A stretch of 64,000 nucleotides of DNA from Candidatus Poribacteria bacterium. Lineage in GTDB: Bacteria; Poribacteria; WGA-4E; WGA-3G. The translations under genes were made by a program, and so were the position numbers. Numbering within the stretch: position 1 is the stretch's first letter; every line of letters starts with the position of its first letter. Location of the stretch: contig JAPOZO010000002.1 in the NCBI GenBank assembly GCA_026706025.1, forward strand, positions 54,525 through 118,524, written 5' to 3'. The notes beneath the pieces were generated by a model. The model had not been told where the DNA came from and did no database searches. It saw only the letters and a list, made by a program, of their open reading frames with translations. This document shows, piece after piece, positions 52,517-62,515 of the stretch.

Positions 52517-52661
52517 AGTATGTCAAAATTTTAATTACCTATCGCAAGCCCTTGGCTTGTTAATACGCATTAAATCTTTTTAACAGCAATTTTCAAACCC
52601 CTGCAAGTTACATCACAAAGGGCATGCTGTTAATCCAACATCAAGAGGAGATATAATAACA

Positions 52662-53690
52662 ATGAACAGGCTTGAGCCACGCCCATTCTGGCGGATAACA
52701 CTACTGGCAATCGTCGGCATCTTAGTAACGGCTTTGTCTGCCACAGCAAATTGGGATATCCTTCAAAAACAAGACCCCGAAATTCGGGACTATATGTCGA
52801 TCTCGTTCACAAGCGCGAAAAATGGTTGGGCAGTCGGTGTTTCGCCCCTGGAATTAGACTATCCCGGTTTTGTCGGATATACGACAGATGGTGGAGCAAC
52901 ATGGAATAAAGCCGAAATTGATGTGGACGCTCAACTCGCCAGGGTCTATTTCTTAGATGAAAATCACGGGTGGGCAATCGGCGAAAACGGCAAGATTGTC
53001 GCCACGACTAACGGTAAAGATTGGGAAATACAAACCAGCAAGGTTGACAACCCGCTTAAAGGAATCTACTTCGCCAATAAAGATGTAGGATTCGCTGTCG
53101 GTGCCAACGATACCATTCTCTCAACAAAAACAGGAGGGCGGACTTGGAAGGTGCTGCAAGGTGGGGTAATCGGTGCTGTTGGTGATGACGAAGCAACGAT
53201 GTACAACGCCGTTCAGTTCCTTGATGAATCCACAGGCTGGGTTGCTGGCGTACACCTTGTCCCCCAAGTCAGTCAAAATAGCGTGATTCAGAAGACGATG
53301 GATGGTGGACAGACTTGGGAAGCACAAGAGACTGGCGCGGAAGATGTGCTTGAAGACCTCTTTTTCTTAGATGATAAGCACGGCTGGGCTGTCGGTGAAA
53401 ACGGTCTTATCCTCCACACGAGCAACGGTGGCGACAAATGGACTATACAGACAAGCGGCACTGAAGAAACACTAAGAAGCATCCAATTCGCTGACAAATA
53501 TATGGGTTGGGCTGTTGGTGGAGACTTAGGTGTCGGTGTGATTGTACATACCAATGACGGTGGTAAAAACTGGGAAGTCCAAGATCCGGGTGATGACATG
53601 GTCCAACGGTTCCGGATGAATAGTGTTTTCATTTTAGACAAACAGGTCTGGTTAGCAGGTGGAAACGGCGTAATCTTGCTGGGAAAATAA
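52662..53690 (+). CDS. Ycf48-like exported beta-propeller protein
   Basis: A 342-residue protein with an N-terminal signal or anchor segment (ITLLAIVGILVTALSATA). The remainder is a seven-bladed Ycf48/BNR-type propeller with repeats of the form GWAVGENG, ILHTSNGGDKWTIQTSGT, LRSIQFADKYMGWAVGG. Ycf48 homologues in photosynthetic organisms assist photosystem II assembly; here no photosynthesis is implied, and such repeats are common in secreted proteins of unknown role. AGGAG is 13 bases before the ATG (AGAGGAGATATAATAACA), so the start is fairly sure. Confidence 0.82.
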   Translation: MNRLEPRPFWRITLLAIVGILVTALSATANWDILQKQDPEIRDYMSISFTSAKNGWAVGVSPLELDYPGFVGYTTDGGATWNKAEIDVDAQLARVYFLDENHGWAIGENGKIVATTNGKDWEIQTSKVDNPLKGIYFANKDVGFAVGANDTILSTKTGGRTWKVLQGGVIGAVGDDEATMYNAVQFLDESTGWVAGVHLVPQVSQNSVIQKTMDGGQTWEAQETGAEDVLEDLFFLDDKHGWAVGENGLILHTSNGGDKWTIQTSGTEETLRSIQFADKYMGWAVGGDLGVGVIVHTNDGGKNWEVQDPGDDMVQRFRMNSVFILDKQVWLAGGNGVILLGK

Positions 53691-53781
53691 ATTATACTTA
53701 GCTTGATGACATTTCGCTGCGCAAAGGTTGAATAACTAATATTAGGTCATCAGTGAATGGTTAAGGGACGGAGGTAGAATT

Positions 53782-54954
53782 TTGGAAACATCCACATTCG
53801 CAACGCGGATGAGTCGATTGGGAACAGAGTCCGCATTTGAGGTGCTTGCCAAAGCCAAACAACTCGAGGCACAAGGTAAGGACATCATTCACCTTGAGAT
53901 AGGACAGCCAGATTTCCCAACACCGAGCAATATTATTGAGGCAGCTTACAAAGCCATGAAGGAAGGGCATACCGGCTATTGTCCATCTGCTGGTGTGCCA
54001 GCATTTCGTGAGGTCGTTGCACAGCATATAACTGATACGCGAGGCATTACAATACATCCTGACGAGGTCACGGTAACCCCCGGCGCGAAGCCAATCATCT
54101 TCTTTACTATCCTCGCTCTAATAGACGATGGTGATGAAGTGATTTATCCTGAGCCGGGTTTCCCGGTCTATGAATCCGTTATTGACTTCATCGGCGGTAA
54201 AGCGGTGCCCCTACCGCTTCGCGAGGACGTAGGTTTCCGGTTCCGACTTGAAGACCTCGCCGACGCAATCTCTGATCGGACAAAATTGCTGATCCTCAAT
54301 TCACCTCAGAACCCGACAGGTGGAACGCTAACTCTTGAAGACCTCGAAGCGATTGCTGAACTGGCACAGAAACACAATTTTTATGTGCTCACAGACGAAG
54401 TCTATTCACGCATCCTCTACGAAGGTAAACATCATAGTGTCCTCAGCCTACCGGGCATGAAGGAACGCACAATCTTGATTGAAGGGCACTCTAAAACTTA
54501 CGCGATGACAGGCTGGCGGCTCGGTTATGGCATCGCACCGCAAGCAATCGCTGATAAAATTACCCAACTAACTATTAACTCAAACTCGTGTACTGCCACC
54601 TTCACACAGCTCGCTGGAATAGAGGCACTTACCGGTCCTCAAACCTTTGTCACAGAAATGGTTACAGAATTTCAGAAACGCCGTGATGCAATTGTGGATG
54701 GACTCAATGCAATTGACAGGGTCAGTTGTATCAAACCTCTCGGTTCATTTTATGTGTTTCCCAACGTAACGCAATTGCCGATTTCATGTGAAACACTCGC
54801 CGATTATATCATGGAAGAGGCAGATGTTGCGCTTTTACCCGGAACCGCCTTCGGTAAATTCGGTGATGGGTATCTCCGGCTTTCGTACGCCAACTCCTTA
54901 GAAAACATCCAAGAGGCATTGGACAGAATGGAAACTACAATCTCAAAATTGTAA
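53782..54954 (+). CDS. Class I/II PLP-dependent aminotransferase
   Basis: A 390-residue aspartate-aminotransferase-like enzyme. TTG 53782 is preceded by GGAGG. Landmarks are IIHLEIGQPDFPTP (35-48), NSPQNPTGG (173-181, N177), TDEVYSRILYEG (204-215) and the PLP lysine K238 in EGHSKTYAMTGWRLGYG. It belongs to the broad group of bacterial aspartate/aromatic/alanine aminotransferases; the exact amino donor is not evident. A candidate terminator follows its stop, so it is probably transcribed separately from thrB. Confidence 0.92.
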   Translation: METSTFATRMSRLGTESAFEVLAKAKQLEAQGKDIIHLEIGQPDFPTPSNIIEAAYKAMKEGHTGYCPSAGVPAFREVVAQHITDTRGITIHPDEVTVTPGAKPIIFFTILALIDDGDEVIYPEPGFPVYESVIDFIGGKAVPLPLREDVGFRFRLEDLADAISDRTKLLILNSPQNPTGGTLTLEDLEAIAELAQKHNFYVLTDEVYSRILYEGKHHSVLSLPGMKERTILIEGHSKTYAMTGWRLGYGIAPQAIADKITQLTINSNSCTATFTQLAGIEALTGPQTFVTEMVTEFQKRRDAIVDGLNAIDRVSCIKPLGSFYVFPNVTQLPISCETLADYIMEEADVALLPGTAFGKFGDGYLRLSYANSLENIQEALDRMETTISKL

Positions 54955-54976
54955 TTTTAAATATTGAGTTTTCGCT

Positions 54977-55012
54977 CCGATTTGTCCTGCTTCGCAGTGA
55001 GAACCAAATCGG
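54977..55012 (+). terminator. Rho-independent terminator after the aminotransferase
   Basis: CCGATTTG (54977-54984) and CAAATCGG (55005-55012) form the stem, with an internal mini-hairpin CTGC-TTC-GCAG, and GTTTTCTCC follows. 22 bases after the stop. Confidence 0.55.
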
Positions 55013-55180
55013 GTTTTCTCCTATATGATGTTTCAGTAATTCCCGAACGTGCTATGAATGGCATGACTACAAGCGGATTGGTTCGTAATGAAGCGATTCA
55101 TCGCCCCTTAATTACCGAAATTATTTTTTCAAACTTCATTAAGGAGAACCAAACCCGTAATGTAATGGAGGGTGACTCGA

Positions 55181-55296
55181 ACGCGAAAATTGTTGGGTAA
55201 CCAACAATGGAACTTATCCGCAAGGAAATAAAAAAATAACGCGAAAATTGTCGAGTAACCAATAATGGAACTTATCCGCAAGGAAATAGAAAAATA
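55181..55296 (+). repeat. 58-bp tandem duplication covering the thrB start
   Basis: Copy 1 (55181-55238) and copy 2 (55239-55296) differ at about four positions. Each contains an ATG followed by the codons for MELIRKEI. In copy 1 the junction creates TAA after ten codons (55207-55239); in copy 2 the frame continues into thrB. Confidence 0.85.
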
Positions 55297-56209
55297 CCAG
55301 AAAGTTACTGCCCGTATTCCAGCAAGTACAACAAACCTCGGCCCCGGGTTTGACGTGTTGGGGCTTGCCCTCCAACTCTACAGTAAAGTGACGTTGGAAG
55401 TCACCGAAACCGACACTCAAGTCGTTGTTAGCGGCGTAGACGCGGATAAAATACCAAGCACACCCGAACATGTCGCGTTTCAAGCAGTAGAACTCGTCTA
55501 TGACCGAAGTGGCACCAAACGTCCAAAAGGTCTCAAATTGCAGATAGAGAACGGAATACCTGCAATCCGTGGATTAGGGGGAAGTGGGACAGCTATTCTT
55601 GGGGGGTTACTAACGGCGAATGTGTTCTGCAGGACTCCATTTTCTGACGTGGAACTCCTCAATTTTGCAACAGAACTTGAAGGACATCCGGATAATGTTG
55701 CTGCTTCTTTGTATGGTGGCATTGTCGTCTCAGCGCAGGAGAACGCTCAGGTGCATACGGTTCGATTAGAATGTCCACCTGTGCTTTCGGTTGTACTGGC
55801 AATTCCGGATTTCCCGCTTTCAACGGAACAAGCGCGCGGTGTGCTACCAACCTCAGTAGATTTCGCGGATGCCATATACAATACAAGTCGGAGTACATTG
55901 CTAATCGCAAGTATTGCCACAGGGCAATTTGAGATGCTTCGCGTCGCCATGAAGGATAGATTGCATCAACCCTACCGTGCCTCGCTGATTCCAGGGTTTG
56001 ATGACGTAGCCAAAGCTGCTACCTCCGCTGGCGCGCTCAGTGTCGCTTTGAGTGGAGCGGGACCGACTGTCGCAGCCTATTGTCTGGAGCATACAGGACA
56101 GGTGGCTGAACAGATGCAGTCCGCCTTCAGAAAACATCAAATTGCATCTGATATTAAAATTCTAAAACCGGATATTGACGGAGCAAGTCTTCATGTTGAG
56201 AACCTCTGA
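55265..56209 (+). CDS. thrB: Homoserine kinase
   Basis: A 314-residue GHMP-family kinase that phosphorylates homoserine in threonine synthesis. The N-terminal ARIPASTTNLGPGFDVLGLA (16-35) and the ATP-binding motif IPAIRGLGGSGTAILGG (98-114) are diagnostic; the usual G-S-S-A is G-G-S-G here. Later blocks are ELEGHPDNVAASLYGGIVVS and GALSVALSGAGPTVAA (GHMP-C). The start at ATG 55265 lies inside the second copy of a 58-bp duplication, and no strong ribosome binding site is seen (GAGTAACCAATA). Nearest neighbour is the aminotransferase. Confidence 0.93.
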   Translation: MELIRKEIEKYQKVTARIPASTTNLGPGFDVLGLALQLYSKVTLEVTETDTQVVVSGVDADKIPSTPEHVAFQAVELVYDRSGTKRPKGLKLQIENGIPAIRGLGGSGTAILGGLLTANVFCRTPFSDVELLNFATELEGHPDNVAASLYGGIVVSAQENAQVHTVRLECPPVLSVVLAIPDFPLSTEQARGVLPTSVDFADAIYNTSRSTLLIASIATGQFEMLRVAMKDRLHQPYRASLIPGFDDVAKAATSAGALSVALSGAGPTVAAYCLEHTGQVAEQMQSAFRKHQIASDIKILKPDIDGASLHVENL

Positions 56210-56396
56210 AAACCAATAATTGAGAATTAATTTGACAACTAAACGCTAAGGAATTTTATCCCAGAGGTTCCGTCTTAGAACTATAGCAAATTTTATAATT
56301 AACAATAGACCGTTGATCAGCGCGCTTCGTAAGCGGCTTATCAGCAGAGGGCTACATATTTTCGTATATCATCATAAGCACTGAAATTATAAAAAG

Positions 56397-59264
56397 ATGT
56401 CAAATTTTCATACAGAAAACATTGCATCAATACTGAACAAATTCGACTCCAACATGGACCAAGGGTTGAGCGCAGAAGCCCTTGAGAAAGCGAAAGCGCG
56501 GTACGGCAAAAACGAAGTCGCTTCAAAGAAAAAAGTCTTTCCGCTTGGGGCGTTTCTGGAACCGTTACTGACATGGCGGGTCATTGTTTTGGCACTCGCC
56601 ACGGGTATATTGGTCGCTTTGTTTTCCAGCGGTACGAGCAGTATCACCCTTCATACGGTAGGTATTGTTGCAGCAGTTTTAGTTATCCATATCGCGTACG
56701 CGTCTGCAATAGTGTATCGCGCTTGCAGTCGGGATGCCAATATCAATAAACTCATGGCGTATAGGATCAGAGTTATTCGACAAGGAAAATTTGAAAAATG
56801 TGCACCCGAGGATATTGTTCCCGGCGATTTACTCTCGTTGACTGCAGGAGATTACGTGCCTGCAGATGCCAGAATCATTGAATCTGAAGGACTGATGATC
56901 GATGAATCCGCACTCTTTGGGACCGAGGGACCCGTACAAAAGATAAGTACGGATATTCCAGAATCTGCCTTACCGCCGGAAAAACAAAAAAATATCGCAT
57001 TTGGTGGGACATACGTCGTAGCAGGACATGGGTTCGCAATCGTTGTGAAGACCGGAAAACAGATAGAAATATGGAAGCAGCATCAAGATGATCCGCCGAC
57101 ATCTGTCGCGAAAACGCTCGCTGAAAGCGAAACACGGGATTTACATGCGATAATAAAGATAGTAGGCATAGTTGCCGCAGCTATCGCTGTAGCCGTTGGT
57201 TGGTGGTTTGAGTATCAGAATCGAGTTACCGATTGGCACTCCCTAATCCTTCTCGGTTTGCTATTCGCATTGGCATCTGCACCAGGCAATGTTATTGGGT
57301 TGCTCCGATTGTCGTTTTCTAAACATACCGAAAAATTAAGGGCGAAAGGGATCACACTCCGCAATTCAAATAGCCTTGAAAAGTTGAGTCGCATCACCAT
57401 TTTTTGTGCAAATGAAAATGGACTTGCTACGACACGCGCCCTAACGATCTCGAGTCTTTTCGTTGATGACCAACTCGTTGATGGTAATACGTGGCGAACA
57501 TGGTTGGATTCCTTGAAAGAACTTTCCGCTGCGGAACGACAAAAAGCGGTTGCAGCGATACCACATGGTGGGAAAATTCCGCAAGGTGCGCCCCACTTAG
57601 TGTTCACTGCTGGGCTTGGCACCTCTGACGGGCGGAATGTGCCTAACGCAGCTACTTCCAATACCGCAGCAATTTCGGGAACCGAGACTAACGAGACGGC
57701 ACCTTCACCCAAGACCACCATCCAACAGAATATGGAAAGGCTCGGCTATCAATTGGAGAGTGTCAAGGCTAAACTCCCTTTGGTGGATGCTTATCCTTCT
57801 ACACGTAACTATGGGTACCAAATGCAGGTGTTCGAGTCAGCACCAGAGGACTATCTTAATGTCATTTTTGGAGACGCGCAGACTGTACTTGACACCTGTG
57901 GCTCCGTACTCATTAATGGCGAAATTACACCCCTCTCGGACGACAAGTATGAGATGTACCATGAAATCATAGACTATTTGCTCAGCACCAAATCCCAGGT
58001 TTATGGTGTCGCTTTTCACTCCTCTGATGTTATTCTGAAGCCACAAGAAATGGAAGACAATCCTATCTTTTTGGGTTTTATAGGCTTCTCTATCAGCAAT
58101 GATGAAGAGACAAAAACAGTTCTGAAATCCAGCCTTGACACCGGTCTTAAAATTGTCCTTATCTCGGAAGGTAAAGAGCAAGAGACTGTTGACTTAGCGA
58201 AAGACCTCGGCATTGTTCACAACAGGAAAGCGGTAGCATCAAGAGAAGAACTTGACGCAGTCCCGCGTGAACAAATCGACAACGAAACAGCAAAATGGTT
58301 TGCTTATTCACAACCCACTTGGGAACAGCGCCGGAATATTGTCCTGAGTCTGAAACGTCAAGGACATGCTATAGGATTTTTGGGCCAAAATAGAACCGAT
58401 CTACGTGCGATGACTGTCGCTGATATCGCGCTCGCTAATAGTGTGCAGGCATCACACGTTGTTCAAGCCGCTGCCGATGGACTCATCAATAGTAAGGGCT
58501 TTCAAGCCGTAAGGGATGCCCTGCTTCATGCCCGTGAAGCATATCACAACACAGCTGGATTCCTACGTTGGAATCTTTCCTGTACACTCTCCCTATTCTT
58601 CACACTCACTATTGGCACGGTTTTACACTATCTCTATAAAATGCCGATGCCGTTGACACTAACGCAGATCATTTGGGTGCAATTGCTCACAACGCTACTA
58701 CCATCATTAGGTATGGGCACGGAACAGATATTCGCTGATGAAAAGCACCACCGACCGACCCTCTTTTCAAGGGCCCGTTTTCTCTCAAAAACAACAGGCA
58801 TAGATATTATTTGCCGTGCCGTCACTATTAGTCTGATGTCACTCATACCGTTCTTCTTTATGTTGTGGCGTTCCCCCGCATTGTCCGATACCATCGGTGT
58901 TTCGACCCTAATGAGAGAGGTGTTCTCAGGTGGAAATACTGGGACTCCAATTCCGCTGGATATCACGATAGCGAGAACAGTCGTATGTACGACACTCATC
59001 CTCACACAGTTGGCAACATGCTGGCAAGTTTTGCGCTATCCATGGGAATCGTTATTTCAAAGAATATTCGCGAATTCCCGGCTCATTGTCATCTCCGTCG
59101 TCGTTATCGCACTTCACCTGATAACACTCTATATTGAGCCTGTCGCGCAGTTTTTAGGAATGGCACCACTCAAATGGGAATGGCAATGGATGCTCCTGTT
59201 TAGTCTGACGTTGTTCTTATTGCCGTTAAATCTGGCAATAAACTCGCGCCCAGATGACGATTAG
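56397..59264 (+). CDS. P-type-ATPase-fold protein lacking all catalytic motifs
   Basis: A 955-residue membrane protein with the P2-type (Ca2+-ATPase-like) order: actuator part, membrane segments about 60-110 and 250-305, phosphorylation/nucleotide region, then C-terminal segments from 720 on (PLTLTQIIWVQLLTTLLPSL matches the family). Every catalytic motif is altered: DKTGTLT is NENGLAT with Asn339 for the phosphorylated Asp; TGES is FGTE (174-177); PEGL is APGN (295-298); TGD is SEG (590-592); GDGVND is GQNRTD (663-668). The frame is full length with no stops. It cannot work as a normal pump, so it is probably a pseudoenzyme with a sensory, scaffolding or channel role. Confidence 0.85.
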   Translation: MSNFHTENIASILNKFDSNMDQGLSAEALEKAKARYGKNEVASKKKVFPLGAFLEPLLTWRVIVLALATGILVALFSSGTSSITLHTVGIVAAVLVIHIAYASAIVYRACSRDANINKLMAYRIRVIRQGKFEKCAPEDIVPGDLLSLTAGDYVPADARIIESEGLMIDESALFGTEGPVQKISTDIPESALPPEKQKNIAFGGTYVVAGHGFAIVVKTGKQIEIWKQHQDDPPTSVAKTLAESETRDLHAIIKIVGIVAAAIAVAVGWWFEYQNRVTDWHSLILLGLLFALASAPGNVIGLLRLSFSKHTEKLRAKGITLRNSNSLEKLSRITIFCANENGLATTRALTISSLFVDDQLVDGNTWRTWLDSLKELSAAERQKAVAAIPHGGKIPQGAPHLVFTAGLGTSDGRNVPNAATSNTAAISGTETNETAPSPKTTIQQNMERLGYQLESVKAKLPLVDAYPSTRNYGYQMQVFESAPEDYLNVIFGDAQTVLDTCGSVLINGEITPLSDDKYEMYHEIIDYLLSTKSQVYGVAFHSSDVILKPQEMEDNPIFLGFIGFSISNDEETKTVLKSSLDTGLKIVLISEGKEQETVDLAKDLGIVHNRKAVASREELDAVPREQIDNETAKWFAYSQPTWEQRRNIVLSLKRQGHAIGFLGQNRTDLRAMTVADIALANSVQASHVVQAAADGLINSKGFQAVRDALLHAREAYHNTAGFLRWNLSCTLSLFFTLTIGTVLHYLYKMPMPLTLTQIIWVQLLTTLLPSLGMGTEQIFADEKHHRPTLFSRARFLSKTTGIDIICRAVTISLMSLIPFFFMLWRSPALSDTIGVSTLMREVFSGGNTGTPIPLDITIARTVVCTTLILTQLATCWQVLRYPWESLFQRIFANSRLIVISVVVIALHLITLYIEPVAQFLGMAPLKWEWQWMLLFSLTLFLLPLNLAINSRPDDD

Positions 59265-59277
59265 AATCGGAGACCAA

Positions 59278-61257
59278 CTACACCCAAAATCCGTAGGTAG
59301 GAATTCCAGCGATAATCCCTAAAATTGTCCAGAGACTCCCGATTGTGAATTCCCCCAAGATTAACCCTAAAAAGAAGGGGGCTACCTTCCGATGCCGTAC
59401 AACACCACCATATTGAAGAATCAACCACTTGATTAGCCAACTCATGAAAAGACAACTCCACGTAACATGCATACCCCAACTCGTAGAGATCGCGAATCCA
59501 GCAGGATGAAAGGGCCACCATACAAATCGCATCCGAAAGAACATCAGCACTGTCGTCAGCAAGAAACCGATACCCATAAACCCGCTCTCAGCAATGAGTG
59601 TCTCTTCAGGGGCTTGCAACCATCCCGCAAGACGGCGATACGGCTCTATCCCGAAAGCACTCAAAGAGGGCCAATAAGCACGCACTTCCATCCCGAGTCG
59701 GTAGCCACGGTCAATTAATGCCCAAAACCCTGCCAACGAACCTAAAACCGTCGCAAGCACTAAGGCAAAGACGATACGATGCATCGTCATGTTTGTTCGC
59801 TCCATGATTTTGAAGCCTTCTAACTGATGCGGCATCGGATGGCTCCGATGGGCACGATTAATAAACCAAAACATGGAGAACATAATGAGGTTGCCTCTTC
59901 CTAATTGACGTGTGCCAACAGTCCGAGTCAGAATTTCATCAGGACCGGAATAGTGCAGATCGTGCACAGGGGTACCGAGTTCGGCGCGCATCCGGGTTAT
60001 GGCGATCGAAATCATGTAATAGATAACAAAAAATGCGAACATCACCCAAAGTTCAGCACCGCCATAGTAGCAGAAAAGCACAAGGAACACCATTACAGCG
60101 ATAAGACCGAGTGTCGCCCCGCGATAGGACATCGCTTCCTGTGTTTCGCGCCCTGAAGCACTGACGACAGTATTCTCCTGTTGAATATTTAGTCCCACAA
60201 CGGTTTTCGCAACGTGCAATAGATGTCTGCGACTCGCCCAAATTGCCAAAACGCACAGCGCGAGGTAACCACCAGCCGCTTGCTCATTCATATATGGAAA
60301 CCGAGGTAGCGTACGTAGACCAAGAGCAGCACCAAGCACACGCATAAATCGCCAATACCAGAAGAAAAACCAACATGAAAACGAAAGATCCAAAGGAATA
60401 AAGAAACCAAGCCCGATTGCAAACGGATACAGTGAAAACGGGATTCTGCCCATAGCATTCCACGGACTTTCCGTGAAGACTTGAAAACTCCGTACGCGGG
60501 TCCTGAATTCCGGTAAGATTGGATATAAAAAGTTGATTCCGTTCCAAAGGGCAAGCGCGCCAGCAATCCCAAATCCAAGCCACATCAACTTGTTCTGAAA
60601 TAGACGGTTCTGCGGTGTTTCTGTTAACTGGAGCGGGAGTTGAATTATCGGGTAACTTAACTTTTCGTGCTCAATCCACTGCTTTCGGACTATTATATTG
60701 ATGCAAAGCATTCCGAAGATCAACACAGTAATAAAAGCACTCCACCAAAGGACAGGTGTTGCCCATCCGAGCAATGTCTCAGCCGTATAGAGGGGCAATT
60801 CCCCGTCATAATACCCGCTTAAAAGTGATGGATCGCTGACAGTGAGCCATTCTGGAAGAAATGGTACGAACAACTGCTGCCACTCATTTTCTGGGGTAGC
60901 AAAGCGGAACGCATGCCCTAACATCGGCACCAAAATTTCAAGCATGTCGTGTCCAGTGATCCCCGAAGCAATAGACAGCATCAGGTAAACAATCACCAAC
61001 TCGCTCTGGACCAACGCCATACGCGGCACAAAACGGCGCAATAATTGATTCACACCAATAACCACGAACAGACTGAAAATCACATTGAAAAAGAGGGAGA
61101 TGGTCACGGGGTGACCTGAATACCGAATAACCTCCATCTCAATGACCCAATAGCAATTAATCGGTATCAGGATAACGGCAATAAGAATAGATTTGAGTGT
61201 AACACCGTGGGCTGGAATTTGTGATGATGCTGACGATCCGGAAGTTTCAACTTCCAT
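59278..61257 (-). CDS. DUF6785/DUF6784-like polytopic membrane protein
   Basis: A protein of about 659 residues with 12-14 hydrophobic segments. ATG 61257 (MEVETSGSSASSQIPAHGVT) is chosen because GGAG lies near it and the upstream residues are unlike the family; the frame is open to 61347. Blocks recalled from planctomycete and poribacterial DUF6785/6784 proteins are SELVIVYLMLSIASGITGHD, EHEKLSYPIIQLPLQL, TRMRAELGTPVHDLHYSGPD and STSWGMHVTWSCLFMSWLIK. The layout resembles oligopeptide-transporter-like permeases, but no function is established. It is convergent with the pseudo-ATPase, 13 bases apart. Confidence 0.8.
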   Translation of the reverse strand: MEVETSGSSASSQIPAHGVTLKSILIAVILIPINCYWVIEMEVIRYSGHPVTISLFFNVIFSLFVVIGVNQLLRRFVPRMALVQSELVIVYLMLSIASGITGHDMLEILVPMLGHAFRFATPENEWQQLFVPFLPEWLTVSDPSLLSGYYDGELPLYTAETLLGWATPVLWWSAFITVLIFGMLCINIIVRKQWIEHEKLSYPIIQLPLQLTETPQNRLFQNKLMWLGFGIAGALALWNGINFLYPILPEFRTRVRSFQVFTESPWNAMGRIPFSLYPFAIGLGFFIPLDLSFSCWFFFWYWRFMRVLGAALGLRTLPRFPYMNEQAAGGYLALCVLAIWASRRHLLHVAKTVVGLNIQQENTVVSASGRETQEAMSYRGATLGLIAVMVFLVLFCYYGGAELWVMFAFFVIYYMISIAITRMRAELGTPVHDLHYSGPDEILTRTVGTRQLGRGNLIMFSMFWFINRAHRSHPMPHQLEGFKIMERTNMTMHRIVFALVLATVLGSLAGFWALIDRGYRLGMEVRAYWPSLSAFGIEPYRRLAGWLQAPEETLIAESGFMGIGFLLTTVLMFFRMRFVWWPFHPAGFAISTSWGMHVTWSCLFMSWLIKWLILQYGGVVRHRKVAPFFLGLILGEFTIGSLWTILGIIAGIPTYGFWV

Positions 61258-61526
61258 ATAAACTATGACTCCAATGGACGCGAACTGATGTCTTTTAAAA
61301 TTCCATCTTATAACACACCAGTGAATAATTTTACACAAATTTACCACACCCGCTATAACATGTCAACCTATAATTCGGCAGTGGATTCAAAATCGTCTGT
61401 CAACCGAGACAGTTACAGAAAATAGACTTTATTTATATAACTTTTTCATGTTATAATGCAATTTGTTATATGTGCTTGTAAGTTGTGCCCTAATCGCAAC
61501 TTACCACAATAAATCAGGATGCAAAC

Positions 61527-62330
61527 ATGAAACCATTCCGCTACATTAAAAGACAAATTGAGAAATTTTTTTATAGGGCTTACCAGCGGCGTTTGGAGTC
61601 CGAAGCAAATACATGGAAAATCCCACGTCATATCGGTGTAATCCTTGATGGAAACCGCCGTTACGCCAAAGCCAGTGGACTTGAGAATGTTATCAAAGGA
61701 CATCACGAAGGGGCAAATAAATTAGAAGAGGTACTCCATTGGTGCGATGAACTCGGCGTTGAGATTTTTTCTATATGGATCTTCTCGCTTGATAACTTCA
61801 AACGCGCAGCACATGAAGTCGAAGGTATTCTTGGACTTATTGAAGGGAGAATGCGTGAACTCGTCACAATTGAAGGACTCCATACTAACCAGATTAAGGT
61901 ACGCGCAATGGGACAAATAGACCTGCTACCCCCAAGCCTTCAAGAAGCGATTCGGGAAGCAGAAGAAGCGACACAACATTATGAAAAGTTCATCTTAAAT
62001 GTCGCTGTTGCTTACGGCGGTCGCGAAGAAATCATTGAGGCTTTCCGGGGACATCTAAAAGCCGAAAGTGACAGTGGAAAATCGGTTCGCCAAATTGCAG
62101 ATGAACTCACTGTAGACAAAATTACACCCTATTTATATACATCAAACCTCCCCGACCCTGAGTTAATCATTCGCACCAGTGGGGAAGTACGGCTATCAGG
62201 ATTTTTACTCTGGCAGAGCGTTTATTCAGAATTCTATTTTTGCGATACCTATTGGCCCTCGTTCCGGAAAATTGATTTCCTCCGTGCCTTACGTGCCTAT
62301 AGCCAACGCAAACGCCGATTTGGAAAATAA
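61527..62330 (+). CDS. uppS: Isoprenyl (undecaprenyl) diphosphate synthase
   Basis: A 267-residue cis-prenyltransferase that makes the undecaprenyl carrier for cell-wall synthesis. IGVILDGNRRYAK (36-48, catalytic D41) binds substrate; SIWIFSLDNFKRAAHEV corresponds to the S-x-E-N-W-x-R-P motif, with D-N-F in place of E-N-W; LPDPELIIRTSGEVRLSGFL and SVYSEFYFCDTYWPSF complete the family signature. The N-terminus is slightly longer than in E. coli. An extended -10 (TGTTATAAT, 61449-61457) lies upstream. Another chain length cannot be excluded. Confidence 0.92.
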   Translation: MKPFRYIKRQIEKFFYRAYQRRLESEANTWKIPRHIGVILDGNRRYAKASGLENVIKGHHEGANKLEEVLHWCDELGVEIFSIWIFSLDNFKRAAHEVEGILGLIEGRMRELVTIEGLHTNQIKVRAMGQIDLLPPSLQEAIREAEEATQHYEKFILNVAVAYGGREEIIEAFRGHLKAESDSGKSVRQIADELTVDKITPYLYTSNLPDPELIIRTSGEVRLSGFLLWQSVYSEFYFCDTYWPSFRKIDFLRALRAYSQRKRRFGK

Positions 62331-62515
62331 AGGAATATCATGTACTAATAATTCACTGCTTTTCTACTCGGAATTGTTAATAAAGCGGTTCCGAGATTTG
62401 AACTTAACGGTTTTTTCAATACATACCTCGTGGCACTATTAATTCTTGTTATTGAAAGTATTTTACATTCATTTATTTCTATTCTTTAGGCACACCTCTG
62501 AGAAGGAGCGAATAC

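Larger units (their letters stand above)
51994..52661. other. Long non-coding gap with promoter and palindrome
   Basis: No gene is supportable. A hairpin-like stretch TTTGCCGTCACAGAGGCACG (52008-52027) follows the upstream stop. A promoter lies at 52170-52198 and a perfect palindrome at 52497-52516. The leader from that promoter to the next ATG would be over 450 bases, long enough to hold a regulatory RNA, though I recognise no riboswitch. Confidence 0.4.

Noticed and set aside
54964..55200. A 78-codon frame between the aminotransferase and thrB
   Set aside because: Begins in the terminator hairpin region and shows no family features.
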